A stretch of 64,000 nt of DNA from Serpentinicella alkaliphila (GCF_018141405.1 NZ_CP058648.1:3173875-3237874); one strand, 5' to 3'; shown: positions 45,691 through 54,520, numbered from the stretch's first letter. Notes: generated from the sequence alone by a model not told the origin. Program-made: numbers and translations.

Positions 45691-46461
45691 ATGCCTTATC
45701 AAGTAGTGATTGTTGATGACGAAATGCCAGCAAGAATGAATATTTTAAACTTAATTTCACAACACGATGATTTTGTAGTTGTCGGTGAGGCTTCAAGTGG
45801 TACAGAAGCAGTTAAGTTATGCGAAAAAGCTATGCCAGATATTGTTTTTTTAGATATACAATTACAGGACATGACTGGTTTAGATGTTGCTGCTATGTTA
45901 ATCAAGCTACCATCACATCCAAAAATTGTTTTTGTAACAGCCTTTAATGAGTACGCAATAAAAGCCTTTGAATTCTCTGTAGTAGATTATTTACTGAAGC
46001 CTATAGATGAAAAAAGATTTATAATGACCATAAACAAACTTAGGAGAGAGGTAAAATACTCAAGTCAGACTACTATAGATGCAGTTCACATCCTCATAAA
46101 AAAACATTTACAACTAGAGCATTCCAAACAAAAGATTTCCTTAGAAAAGGACGGAAAGCTTTTTGTATTGTCCCCTAGGGATATTATATATATTGAAACA
46201 AGTAATCGAAATACAAAAGTAATTAGCAGCAGAGGTGACTTTATTTCATCTTTGTCTATATCAGACTGGGACGAGAGATTGCAGGAGCATGGCTTTTTTC
46301 GACCCCATCGAAGTTTTTTAATCAATTTAGACGAAATAGATGAGATCATACTATGGTTTCACAATAGCCTACAAATAAAAATGCGAGGACATAAAAATAA
46401 TATTCCTATAAGCCGAAATAAACTTAAGGAGTTTAAAGAAAAGGTAGGATTAGAAAACTAA
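45691..46461 (+). CDS. LytTR-family response regulator
   Basis: A 256-residue response regulator. The receiver domain has the acidic pair (VIVDDEMPA), the phospho-acceptor Asp at residue 55 (PDIVFLDIQLQDM) and the conserved Lys in DYLLKPID. The LytTR DNA-binding domain occupies the last 100 residues (ISLEKDGKLFVLSPRDIIYI, FFRPHRSFLINLDEIDEI). It lies 11 nt after the kinase tail and just before a CstA-type transporter gene, like the BtsSR-BtsT arrangement. With its kinase disrupted, its activation must be absent or come from another source. Confidence 0.92.
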   Translation: MPYQVVIVDDEMPARMNILNLISQHDDFVVVGEASSGTEAVKLCEKAMPDIVFLDIQLQDMTGLDVAAMLIKLPSHPKIVFVTAFNEYAIKAFEFSVVDYLLKPIDEKRFIMTINKLRREVKYSSQTTIDAVHILIKKHLQLEHSKQKISLEKDGKLFVLSPRDIIYIETSNRNTKVISSRGDFISSLSISDWDERLQEHGFFRPHRSFLINLDEIDEIILWFHNSLQIKMRGHKNNIPISRNKLKEFKEKVGLEN

Positions 46462-46481
46462 AATCATATTATTCAATATAT

Positions 46482-46510
46482 TTGACATTTTAAACATAAT
46501 AAAATACATT
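46482..46510 (+). promoter_or_regulatory. Possible promoter of the cstA-type gene
   Basis: TTGACA (46482-46487), a 17-bp spacer, then TACATT (46505-46510). A second -10-like TATAAT is at 46547-46552. The gap to the gene is about 110 bp. Confidence 0.45.
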
Positions 46511-46519
46511 TTGTGCAGA

Positions 46520-46537
46520 TATGTAAATATTTACATA
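46520..46537. promoter_or_regulatory. 18-bp palindrome upstream of the cstA-type gene
   Basis: TATGTAAATATTTACATA is a perfect palindrome ten bases after the TACATT -10 box, a position suited to an operator. The bound protein is unknown. Imperfect direct copies GTACTTAC (46561) and GTGCTTAC (46593) further on could be LytTR half-sites, but this is weak. Confidence 0.4.
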
Positions 46538-46621
46538 ATTTACTTATATAATATTCCTGAGTACTTACAATATTCAAGCATGATATCTCTAAGTGCTTAC
46601 CAAATTATGGGGGGTTAAGTT

Positions 46622-48052
46622 ATGGAATTATTTTTATTGTCTGTTGTCGCTTTAATAGTTGGCTATGTTTTTTATGGAAGATTTGTGGATAAGTCTTTTG
46701 GAACAAAAGAAGAAAGACAAACTCCTGCATTATCCATGAAGGATGATGTTGACTATGTACCAATGCCTTGGTATAAAATTTTCTTAATCCAGTTTTTAAA
46801 TATAGCTGGTTTAGGTCCGATTTTCGGGGCAGTAGCAGGTGCTTTGTGGGGACCAAAGGCTTTCCTTTGGATTGTTTTAGGAAGTATATTTGCTGGTGGA
46901 GTACATGACTATTTTTCAGGAATGCTTTCCATTAGAAATAATGGTGCTTCTGTATCAGAAATCGTTGGAATATATTTAGGAAATGGTGCAAAACAGTTCA
47001 TGAGGGTTTTCTCAATTGTGTTATTAGTTCTTGTTGGGACGGTTTTTATGACAGGGCCAGCAAGACTTTTGGGGAATCTAAACTTTTTAGGAATACAAAA
47101 TTACCAAGTTTGGCTAGGAATTATATTAGTTTACTATTTCCTTGCTACCATCCTTCCAGTGGATAAAGTAATTGGTAAAATATATCCTATTTTTGGGGCA
47201 GTTCTTTTGATAATGGCCGTTGGTATCGGCAGTATGCTAGTTATTAGAGGATATCAAATCCCGGCGCTTGGATTAGAAAATATTCATCCTAGAAATTTAC
47301 CTATATGGCCCTTGATGTTCATAACCATTGCATGTGGTGCAATCAGTGGATTCCATGCAACACAATCACCTCTTATGGCAAGATGTGTTGAAAATGAAAG
47401 ATATGGTCGAAAGATTTTTTATGGTTCTATGATTGCCGAAGGAGTAATCGCCTTAATTTGGGCAGCAGCAGCCATGAGCTTTTATAACGGTACTGAGGGC
47501 TTAGCAGTAGCAAGTTCTGCAGGAGGTCCCGGAGCAGTAGTATATGAAATATCAATTGCTTTACTAGGAGGATTTGGTGGTCTACTAGCGATGCTTGGAG
47601 TAATCGTCTGCCCAATTACTTCTGGTGATACAGCATTTAGAAGTGCCCGATTAGTAATTGCAGATTTCATGAAGTCAAATCAAACACCTATATCAAAGAG
47701 ATTATTATTAGCTATTCCTTTATTCGTAGTGGGCTTTAGTTTAAGCTTAATTGATTTTAATATTATTTGGAGATATTTTGCATGGTCTAATCAAACTTTA
47801 GCAACAATCATGCTATGGGCAGCCGCAGCCTACTTAGGCTACAGTAAAAAAAATCACTGGATTGCAACAATACCAGCGACCTTTATGACTGGCGTAGTCA
47901 CCACATATATTCTACAAGCCCCTGAAGGCTTCAAACTTTCGACCTCAATCTCATATCCTGTTGGGCTGGGAGCAGCAGCAATTGCTTTAGGAGTATTTAT
48001 GTATAAAATAAAGAGCTACTCTGGAAATAAACCTTTAGAAGCAGAAGCATAA
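46622..48052 (+). CDS. CstA-family carbon-starvation transporter (short form)
   Basis: A 476-residue, multi-pass membrane protein of the CstA family, shorter than the 700-residue E. coli CstA/BtsT. GPIFGAVAGALWGPKAFLWI, GGVHDYFSGMLSIRN and GFHATQSPLMARC are hallmark motifs. E. coli members take up pyruvate or peptides. The ATG follows GGGGGGTTAAGTT. Its position behind a LytS/LytTR pair suggests regulation by it, as BtsSR regulates BtsT; pyruvate is thus a reasonable but unproven substrate. Confidence 0.88.
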   Translation: MELFLLSVVALIVGYVFYGRFVDKSFGTKEERQTPALSMKDDVDYVPMPWYKIFLIQFLNIAGLGPIFGAVAGALWGPKAFLWIVLGSIFAGGVHDYFSGMLSIRNNGASVSEIVGIYLGNGAKQFMRVFSIVLLVLVGTVFMTGPARLLGNLNFLGIQNYQVWLGIILVYYFLATILPVDKVIGKIYPIFGAVLLIMAVGIGSMLVIRGYQIPALGLENIHPRNLPIWPLMFITIACGAISGFHATQSPLMARCVENERYGRKIFYGSMIAEGVIALIWAAAAMSFYNGTEGLAVASSAGGPGAVVYEISIALLGGFGGLLAMLGVIVCPITSGDTAFRSARLVIADFMKSNQTPISKRLLLAIPLFVVGFSLSLIDFNIIWRYFAWSNQTLATIMLWAAAAYLGYSKKNHWIATIPATFMTGVVTTYILQAPEGFKLSTSISYPVGLGAAAIALGVFMYKIKSYSGNKPLEAEA

Positions 48053-48142
48053 AGGTAAGAACGTCAGCAAAAGTTATTGCAAAAAAGTTAGATTATCTAT
48101 TAAGAAGTATTGAATTAAACTTAAAACCTATAAAAAAACACT

Positions 48143-48178
48143 AATGCGGTAGCTTTGATGTGCTACCGCATTCTTAAT
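48143..48178 (+). terminator. Terminator of the cstA-type gene
   Basis: AATGCGGTAGC (48143-48153) pairs with GCTACCGCATT (48162-48172), 8-base loop, followed by CTTAATTTTT. The remaining bases to 48418 show no feature I recognise. Confidence 0.85.
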
Positions 48179-48418
48179 TTTAAGTATCCATCGCACTTTT
48201 CTGTTGCTCAATTTGTTATTGCTACATTGTAATACTCAACTCTATAAAAAATATAGCCTAATTAAATAGATTTAAACATATATCCCTAACATAAAAAGAA
48301 TTACCATTCAGTAGGTGTACTCTGCATTATCTGTTGGAGGCGATGTATATCATAGCCCAACAGAATATGGTTTCTTTAGTATAACAATCTTCAGGATACA
48401 ATTTATACTTATTACTTC

Positions 48419-48814
48419 TTATATAATATTCCTCAAAAAAACATGCAATACTGCAGACAGGAATACTAAAATTCCAATACCCCTATGAACTACTCTCCAA
48501 TGTTTCTGAAATGCCCTAAATTTCTGACCTACAAGCGCAGTAATTGCCATGATAAAAATAGAATATAGCAAAACTGTTCCTGTATGTAATACATATAAAC
48601 TATAGGCCTGACTTCCATGATAAACTCCCAGTAAAAGAATTATAAAACCAGTAACAGGATGGGCTTTCCTTGTAAACTGATATAATTGGCCAAGAGTTTT
48701 AGCCTTTTCCTTTCCTTCCTTTTTATACTTCTTCATATAATTATGTTTTATAGGATAAATACTTCCCATAATGAAAATAAGCCATAAGTTAATCCAACCC
48801 ACTGTAGTTATCAT
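48419..48814 (-). CDS. Small four-helix membrane protein with heme-type histidines
   Basis: A 131-residue protein with four hydrophobic helices. Histidines are placed in or near the helices: KAHPVTGF, GVYHGSQA, LHTGTVLL, WRVVHRGIG, AVLHVFLRN, a pattern seen in cytochrome b561/ferric-reductase-like and DUF proteins binding heme b. I do not recognise a named family. It is 18 nt behind a cytochrome b5-like lipoprotein gene, so the two may form an electron-transfer pair across the membrane. Function is inferred. Confidence 0.6.
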   Translation of the reverse strand: MITTVGWINLWLIFIMGSIYPIKHNYMKKYKKEGKEKAKTLGQLYQFTRKAHPVTGFIILLLGVYHGSQAYSLYVLHTGTVLLYSIFIMAITALVGQKFRAFQKHWRVVHRGIGILVFLSAVLHVFLRNII

Positions 48815-48832
48815 TACAGCACCCCCAAAAAA

Positions 48833-49195
48833 TCATTTCTCAATCCTACCTATTGCTTTAATATTTTTAAGAACTTTAGTGCCATGAGGAGAATCTCTCA
48901 AAATTTCTTCAGATAAATCTCTTCCTGCCTGAAAACCATTATGAGTTCCAGATTTCCATTTTGAAGAACTAGTCACATCATAAACTATACCATCCACCAC
49001 AATATATGCATTTCTACCTTCATTACCATCATTTAGAGCTACCTCTTCCATGACCATAATAGGCAATTCCTCTATAGCAACATCTTTAGTAGTATTATTA
49101 CTATCTGAAGCTTTATCAGTTTTGCAAGCAACTATAACTAATAATAAAACCATAAGTAATAATATAAAAAATAAATATCTTTTTTTCATTACCAT
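48833..49195 (-). CDS. Cytochrome b5-like heme-binding lipoprotein
   Basis: About 120 residues. The signal peptide has a lipobox (LLLVIVAC), so it is an extracytoplasmic lipoprotein. Residues about 45-121 are a cytochrome b5-type heme/steroid-binding domain: NAYIVVDGIVYDVTSS, then GTHNGFQAGRDL and SPHGTKVLKN, whose histidines are the expected axial heme ligands. The four-helix protein behind it has multiple histidines. Together they could pass electrons to an extracellular acceptor. Confidence 0.8.
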   Translation of the reverse strand: MVMKKRYLFFILLLMVLLLVIVACKTDKASDSNNTTKDVAIEELPIMVMEEVALNDGNEGRNAYIVVDGIVYDVTSSSKWKSGTHNGFQAGRDLSEEILRDSPHGTKVLKNIKAIGRIEK

Positions 49196-49198
49196 CAC

Positions 49199-49418
49199 CT
49201 CTTTATGATTATACTTATTTAATAGCCAAAATATCTTATGTTAAACTTTTTTCTTTGATTTACGAATGTACTGTTTCTGATTCCAAATTTATCAGATTTG
49301 TTAATTAAATATAACTATTTAAAGGTAGCGTGGTAACAAGTAGCCGTATAGCTAAGAAAATTTACAATCCTACAGTAGGAGGGGAAGAAGTAATGAGTTG
49401 CTGAAACTTTCACTTAAA
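49199..49418. other. Intergenic region upstream of the heme-protein pair
   Basis: Contains GGTAGCGTGGTAAC near 49325, which recalls the 3' end of a c-di-GMP-I riboswitch, but the required 5' half is missing, so no riboswitch is called. No gene is seen. Confidence 0.4.
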
Positions 49419-49472
49419 AAGGGAGATATATCCCTCAATCGTACTGGTATACGTTGATGATATATCTCCCTT
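49419..49472. terminator. Terminator after the nucleoside-type ABC transporter
   Basis: AAGGGAGATATATC (49419-49432) and GATATATCTCCCTT (49459-49472) form a perfect 14-bp stem with a 26-base loop; TTTTTAAG follows on the minus strand. Confidence 0.7.
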
Positions 49473-49502
49473 CACAAAATCTAGATGCTGTTTTTGGATA
49501 GC

Positions 49503-50438
49503 TTAACGCTCTTCGCGATAGTATGGGGTTCCTAGTGCCTTCGGTCCCTGACTCTCTCTAGAATTTTTCATAGATACAAAAACTAAAACAATTATTGTAA
49601 CAAGATATGGTAACATATCAATTAAATATTGGGAAACTTGTAAGCCAGTCCCCTGTATTCTAAAGCCGATAATATCAAGACCGCCGAAAAGATATGAGCC
49701 CATTAAAGCCTTATATGGATTCCATGCAGCAAAAATTACTAAAGCAACAGCAATCCAGCCTCTACCTGCAGTTACATAATCCTGCCAAGCTGGAACATAC
49801 ACCAATGATAGATATGCTCCTCCAAGACCACAAAGTGCTCCACCTAATAGCACATGAACATACTTATATTTAGTTATATTAATGCTGGCTGCATCAGCAG
49901 CCCCTGGATTTTCCCCTACTGCCCTTAAATTTAAGCCAAAAGAAGTCCTATATAGATAAATACCTAATAAAATTGCAACAATATATCCTAAGTAAACAAA
50001 CATATCATGTCTAAAAAATATTTGTCCTAAAAATGGGATATCTGACAGACCAGGAATTGCTACTGGCTTAAAAAAAGCTTTTATTTTATCAGGAGCAATC
50101 TGTCCTACTAATCTCTGTCCCATAAACGACGAAAAACCCGTGCCAAATATTGTAAGTGTTAAGCCGGAAACTACCTGATTAGCCCTTAATGTTATTGTAA
50201 GTAGCGCATAAATTAAAGCCCCTGCCGCTCCTGCTATCATAGCAGCAAACAAAGCTAAAAATGGATTTTGAGTTAATAATCCTACTTGAAAACCAATAAC
50301 AGCACCCATTAACATCATTCCTTCAACTCCTAGGTTTAAGTGTCCAGCTTTCTCAGAAACTATGGCACCTAGAGTTGCAAACAGTAGTGGTGTTCCCGCT
50401 ACAACAGCTGCCGCTAAAAAAGATATATTTAAGCCCAT
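49503..50438 (-). CDS. Nucleoside-type ABC transporter permease (NupQ-like)
   Basis: A 311-residue BPD_transp_2 permease. TPLLFATLGAIVSEKAGHLNLGVEGMMLMGA is the signature start of the second permease in BMP-type nucleoside transporters; only part is quoted: GHLNLGVEGMMLMG. ANQVVSGLTLTIFG and GENPGAADAASINITKYKY follow. It pairs with the upstream permease (1 nt gap). About nine membrane helices. Confidence 0.9.
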   Translation of the reverse strand: MGLNISFLAAAVVAGTPLLFATLGAIVSEKAGHLNLGVEGMMLMGAVIGFQVGLLTQNPFLALFAAMIAGAAGALIYALLTITLRANQVVSGLTLTIFGTGFSSFMGQRLVGQIAPDKIKAFFKPVAIPGLSDIPFLGQIFFRHDMFVYLGYIVAILLGIYLYRTSFGLNLRAVGENPGAADAASINITKYKYVHVLLGGALCGLGGAYLSLVYVPAWQDYVTAGRGWIAVALVIFAAWNPYKALMGSYLFGGLDIIGFRIQGTGLQVSQYLIDMLPYLVTIIVLVFVSMKNSRESQGPKALGTPYYREER

Positions 50439-50439
50439 A

Positions 50440-51543
50440 CTATTTAGCCTCTCTTCCCACTAATATTTCTTGCATTTCTTGCTTATCGTTCTTAGATTTA
50501 CTAATTCTCTCGAATTTAAACCTTACAAAAAACTCACTACCTAAAACGAAGAATAATATCATTCCTTGTAATAATAAAGCCGCTGCCTGAGGTATACCAA
50601 AGGCTGTTTGAATAAAAGAACCACCTTGTAGTAAAGCCGCAAACAAGATAGATACGATTAAAATTACAGGAGCTTTTAATGCGGATAGCCAAGCAACAAT
50701 GATAGCTGTAAAGCCTACACCAGCAGAAAGTTCCACTGAAAGTGTGTTATTTACAGCAGAAGCCTGAATCATTCCAACTAAACCACTAAAACCACCACTT
50801 AAAATCATTGCAGTAATAATTGTCTTTTGTATATTAATACCTGCATAACGTGCAGTATTTTCACTTTCGCCTAGAACTGCAATTTCATAACCCTTTTTAG
50901 AATGCTTCATGAAAATATAAGTAAAGATTACTAATGCTAAAGCAAATATCCATCCGATATGCACACCTAGAAACTTTGGTAAAATTGCATTGTCGGTGAA
51001 ATTTGCTATTTTAGGAAAACCCATCGAATTAGGATCTTTCCAAGGACCGTATTGCAAATAAGTAACCCACTTAATAGCAATATAATTCATCATTAAAGTT
51101 ACTATGGTCTCATTAGTACCCCACTTCGCTTTTAAAAAAGCAGGAATTAAAGCCCATAGGCCTCCGCCAATAATACCAGTTGTTATCATAAGACTTAATA
51201 GGATTGGCTTAGGCAATTGTGAGAAATTCAGTGCAACAAAACTAGCTGAAAGCGCACCAATCATTATTTGGCCTTCTCCACCGATATTCCAGAATTGCAT
51301 TCTAAAGGCTATACTAATACCAAGTGCTGAAATAATTAAAGGAATAGCTTTGATTATGGTCTCTTTTGTTCTATAGGCAGATCCAAAAGCACCATTTATC
51401 ATAGATATATAAACTGACATAGGATTTAAGTCTAGAATCATTATAAAAAATGCAGAAGTTAATAAAGCAAGGAGGATGGCAATTAGTTTAATACCTGTTG
51501 CCTTTCTCTTAGAAACTTCACTTCGTTTAACAAGCTTAAACAT
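50440..51543 (-). CDS. Nucleoside-type ABC transporter permease (NupP-like)
   Basis: About 367 residues starting at the ATG at 51543, which follows GGAGGTGGAGC; an in-frame start upstream would extend into the ATPase gene. It is a BPD_transp_2 permease with eight to ten helices. FRMQFWNIGGEGQIMIGAL and GTNETIVTLMMNYIA are NupP/YufP-type motifs. It overlaps the end of the ATPase gene by eight bases. First of two permeases in the transporter. Confidence 0.9.
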   Translation of the reverse strand: MFKLVKRSEVSKRKATGIKLIAILLALLTSAFFIMILDLNPMSVYISMINGAFGSAYRTKETIIKAIPLIISALGISIAFRMQFWNIGGEGQIMIGALSASFVALNFSQLPKPILLSLMITTGIIGGGLWALIPAFLKAKWGTNETIVTLMMNYIAIKWVTYLQYGPWKDPNSMGFPKIANFTDNAILPKFLGVHIGWIFALALVIFTYIFMKHSKKGYEIAVLGESENTARYAGINIQKTIITAMILSGGFSGLVGMIQASAVNNTLSVELSAGVGFTAIIVAWLSALKAPVILIVSILFAALLQGGSFIQTAFGIPQAAALLLQGMILFFVLGSEFFVRFKFERISKSKNDKQEMQEILVGREAK

Positions 51544-53068
51544 GCTCCACCTCCAATTCATCCAACTTTTCACCAACCATTAGTAACCCTAACTTTTCTC
51601 TTGTGGCTTCTTTTGCGTCAATAATACCAGTAATTTCTCCGTCACATAAAACCATAATTCTATCACACAATTCAATTAGTACATCAAGGTCTTCAGCAAC
51701 AAATAGAATAGCTACACCTTTTTGTTTCTCTTCATTGAGTAAATCATAAATCATATGACTAGCATTAATATCTAGACCTCTAACAGGATACGCCGTAATT
51801 ATTAAGTCAGGATTAGAATCTAATTCTCTGCCCAGCAATACCTTTTGTATATTTCCACCTGATAAATCTCTAATCGGATGATTAATACCAGGAGTCTTGA
51901 TTTCCAATTTATCTATTAACTCTAATGCCTTTTTCGCAGCCGGCTTACGATCAATGAGCCAGCCTTTTTGGTTTTGATATTGTTTTAAAATTAAATTATC
52001 AACCATATCCATCGAAGCAACTAACCCCATGCCCAATCGGTCCTCAGGAATAAAACTCATACTAATACCTTTAGTAATAATTTCTTTTGGAGATTTACCA
52101 ATTAAATTATCACCCTTAAATATGATTTGACCTGATTTAACTGGATATAGGCCTGCAATAGCTTCACAAAGTTCTTTCTGTCCACTACCGGCAATACCTG
52201 CCACACCTAAGATTTCTCCACTACGTAAGTTAAAGTTTAAACCTTTCAAGCCTTCAACTTTTTCCTCATTTAATACCCTTAGATTACTTACGTTTAGAAC
52301 AATGTCCTGTTTCTCAATTTCAAGTCTCTTAATTTCCAAATCAACAGAACGACCAACCATTAAATCCGTTAATTCCTTAGGGTTTGTATTTATTTTATCT
52401 AAAGTCCGAATAGTATTACCCTTTCGAAGCACAGTAATGCGATCAGCTACTTCCATTACCTCATTCATTTTGTGAGATATAAATATAACAGCGCAGCCCT
52501 CATCCTTCATTCTTTGCATTATTTTAAATAATTTAGCTGTTTCTTGAGGAGTCAATACAGCAGTAGGTTCATCTAGAATTAAGATATTTGCTCCCCTATA
52601 TAAAACCTTTAGAATTTCTAAGGTTTGCTTTTCTCCGACAGACATATCATATACTTTTTTATCTGGGTCAACATCTAAACCAAATTTCAAAGAAACTTCC
52701 TTGATCTTAGTTGTCAGTTTTTTTTGATTTAGAAAAAGCCCGGTCTTTTGACCTAGTATAATATTTTCTTTAGCAGTTAAAACATCAACAAGTTTAAAAT
52801 GCTGATGAATCATACCAATTCCAGCATTAATCGAATCCTTTGGTGAAGCAAATTTTACTTCTTCCCCAAGAATAAAAATAGAACCGCCGTCAGGGGTATA
52901 AATCCCTGACAGCATGTTCATTAATGTGCTTTTTCCAGCACCATTTTCCCCTAGTAGAGCATGAATCTCTCCGGAGTTAACAGTAAGATTAACATCTTGG
53001 TTAGCAATAACCTTGCCGAAAGTTTTGGTGATTCCTTGCATCGAAATATAGGACATACCCTTAATCAT
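51536..53068 (-). CDS. Nucleoside-type ABC transporter ATPase (NupO-like, two ABC domains)
   Basis: A 510-residue tandem ABC ATPase. The first domain has Walker A GENGAGKST, signature MSVGEKQTLEI and Walker B ILILDEPTAVLTPQE. The second has the variant P-loop GIAGSGQKE, signature LSGGNIQKVLLGREL and a Walker B-like LIITAYPVRGLDI in which the Asp-Glu pair is replaced, as is known for this NupO/YufO type. Together with the lipoprotein and two permeases it drives nucleoside uptake. Confidence 0.9.
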   Translation of the reverse strand: MIKGMSYISMQGITKTFGKVIANQDVNLTVNSGEIHALLGENGAGKSTLMNMLSGIYTPDGGSIFILGEEVKFASPKDSINAGIGMIHQHFKLVDVLTAKENIILGQKTGLFLNQKKLTTKIKEVSLKFGLDVDPDKKVYDMSVGEKQTLEILKVLYRGANILILDEPTAVLTPQETAKLFKIMQRMKDEGCAVIFISHKMNEVMEVADRITVLRKGNTIRTLDKINTNPKELTDLMVGRSVDLEIKRLEIEKQDIVLNVSNLRVLNEEKVEGLKGLNFNLRSGEILGVAGIAGSGQKELCEAIAGLYPVKSGQIIFKGDNLIGKSPKEIITKGISMSFIPEDRLGMGLVASMDMVDNLILKQYQNQKGWLIDRKPAAKKALELIDKLEIKTPGINHPIRDLSGGNIQKVLLGRELDSNPDLIITAYPVRGLDINASHMIYDLLNEEKQKGVAILFVAEDLDVLIELCDRIMVLCDGEITGIIDAKEATREKLGLLMVGEKLDELEVEHV

Positions 53069-53088
53069 TTTATCACCTAATCTAATTG

Positions 53089-54189
53089 TTATTTTACGTT
53101 ACCTTCTACACCTTGAACAAACCAATCAAAACTTAACATTTCTACATCAGTCATCATTACGCCATCTGGAACCTTAACTTCTCCTGTTTGATCTTTAATT
53201 GGACCAACAAAGATTTTTTGTGTTCCAGCGATAATTTCTTCTTGAGCCTTCTCAACTAAAGCCTTTGCCTCAGCAGGGGCATTTTCTGTAAGTGGAGCTA
53301 ATTCAACTATACCTTCATCCATACCACCCCAGTAACTTTTAGCTTCCCAAGTACCTTCCATTATAGCTTGTACTTGATCTACATAGTATGGTCCCCAGTT
53401 CCAAATAGGAGCTGTCATATAAGCCTTTGGAGCCGTATCTTTCATATCAGTGTTATAACCTACAGACCATTTACCTCTTTCCTCAGCAGCTATCTGAGGT
53501 CCAGCTGTATCTTGATGTTGTGCAATTACGTCAGCACCTTCATCTAATAAAGCAATAGCAGCTTCTTTTTCCTTAGCAGGATCGTACCAAGTGTTTGTCC
53601 ATTTAACACTTACTACCGCGTCAGGATTAACGGATTGTACACCTAAAGTGAAAGCATTAATTCCTCTAATTACTTCAGGAATATTAAAAGCAGCAACGTA
53701 ACCAATTTTATTTGACTCTGTTTTTAAACCAGCAACTATACCTGATAAATATCTAGCTTGATATATTCTACCAAAATAATTTGACATATTTTCAGTCATT
53801 TTATAACCAGAGCAATGTATGAACTTAACATCTGGAAACTCTTTAGATACTTTTTCCATATAATCCATATAACCAAAGCTTGTAGCAAAAATAACAGTTG
53901 CACCTTGATCAATCATGTCTCTCATAACTTTTTCTACTTCTGGACCTTCTGGAACAGACTCTTTATAAAATGTTTCTACATTTAATTGTTCTTCTAAGTA
54001 TTTTCTTCCCTCATTGTGGGCATAAGTCCAACCACCATCACCAATTGGTCCAACATAAATAAAACCTACTTTGATTTGTTCATTCTTGTCTTCAACCTTT
54101 GGTGCATCTGCCTTTTGGCTAGTACAACCAGTTATTAGTAAAGCTGCAATCATTACCATAATAAGCACTAAACTTAAAACTTTTTTCAT
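53089..54189 (-). CDS. BMP-family nucleoside-binding lipoprotein
   Basis: A 366-residue basic membrane protein (BMP/PnrA-like) family lipoprotein; the lipobox is LLITGC. GFIYVGPIGDGGWTYAHNEG, ATSFGYMDYMEKVSKEFPDV, and GYKMTENMSNYFGRIYQARYL are PnrA/NupN-type motifs. Members bind purine nucleosides. It is the first gene behind a purine riboswitch, which supports purine nucleoside as the ligand. Confidence 0.9.
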   Translation of the reverse strand: MKKVLSLVLIMVMIAALLITGCTSQKADAPKVEDKNEQIKVGFIYVGPIGDGGWTYAHNEGRKYLEEQLNVETFYKESVPEGPEVEKVMRDMIDQGATVIFATSFGYMDYMEKVSKEFPDVKFIHCSGYKMTENMSNYFGRIYQARYLSGIVAGLKTESNKIGYVAAFNIPEVIRGINAFTLGVQSVNPDAVVSVKWTNTWYDPAKEKEAAIALLDEGADVIAQHQDTAGPQIAAEERGKWSVGYNTDMKDTAPKAYMTAPIWNWGPYYVDQVQAIMEGTWEAKSYWGGMDEGIVELAPLTENAPAEAKALVEKAQEEIIAGTQKIFVGPIKDQTGEVKVPDGVMMTDVEMLSFDWFVQGVEGNVK

Positions 54190-54320
54190 TAATTTTCTCC
54201 CCCTAAAATTTTATAATGTATATTGTAAACCAAGATATAAGTCAATTCCTAAAAGGGCCTTGAACAATACCTGGATTTCTTTTTAATAGGATTCAACCTA
54301 ACAGACTACTCCTTCTACTG

Positions 54321-54366
54321 AAAAAAATAAAACCCCCCTAGAATGTTTCACACTCAGGGAGGTTTA
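54321..54366 (-). terminator. Terminator, expression platform of the purine riboswitch
   Basis: Minus strand AAACCTCCCT pairs with AGGGGGGTTT (ten pairs, one G-U), followed by TATTTTTTT. It lies between the aptamer and the BMP gene, so ligand binding likely promotes termination. Confidence 0.85.
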
Positions 54367-54452
54367 TAAGTAAATTAAAAGTAGTACTAATATAACTATT
54401 ACTCTCCATATACAAAGTAGTAATAGTATATACTACAATAAAATATAAACAC

Positions 54453-54520
54453 CCCGTAGTCCGGCAATTTACGGTAGCCAGGTAGAAACGTTTAGACCCT
54501 ATCTCTAAACATATACGGAA
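54453..54520 (-). ncRNA. Purine riboswitch, variant J1/2
   Basis: On the minus strand P1 is CCGTA (54518-54514) with TACGG (54458-54454); P2 is TTTAGA/TCTAAA around loop GATAGGG; the conserved GTTTCTACC, then TACCGTAAA loop of P3 and GGACTACGG close it. The base equivalent to position 74 is C, the guanine-type state. J1/2 reads UAUG where UAAUC is usual, and J2/3 is one base short. It controls the BMP transporter operon. Confidence 0.82.

Noticed and set aside
49320-49400. GGTAGCGTGGTAAC resembling the 3' part of a cyclic-di-GMP riboswitch
   Set aside because: The conserved CACGCACAGGGCAAACC block is absent upstream, so the fold cannot form.
51536-53068. Loss of Walker B Asp-Glu in the second ABC domain taken as a defect
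   Set aside because: A degenerate second nucleotide-binding domain is normal for NupO/YufO-type ATPases.
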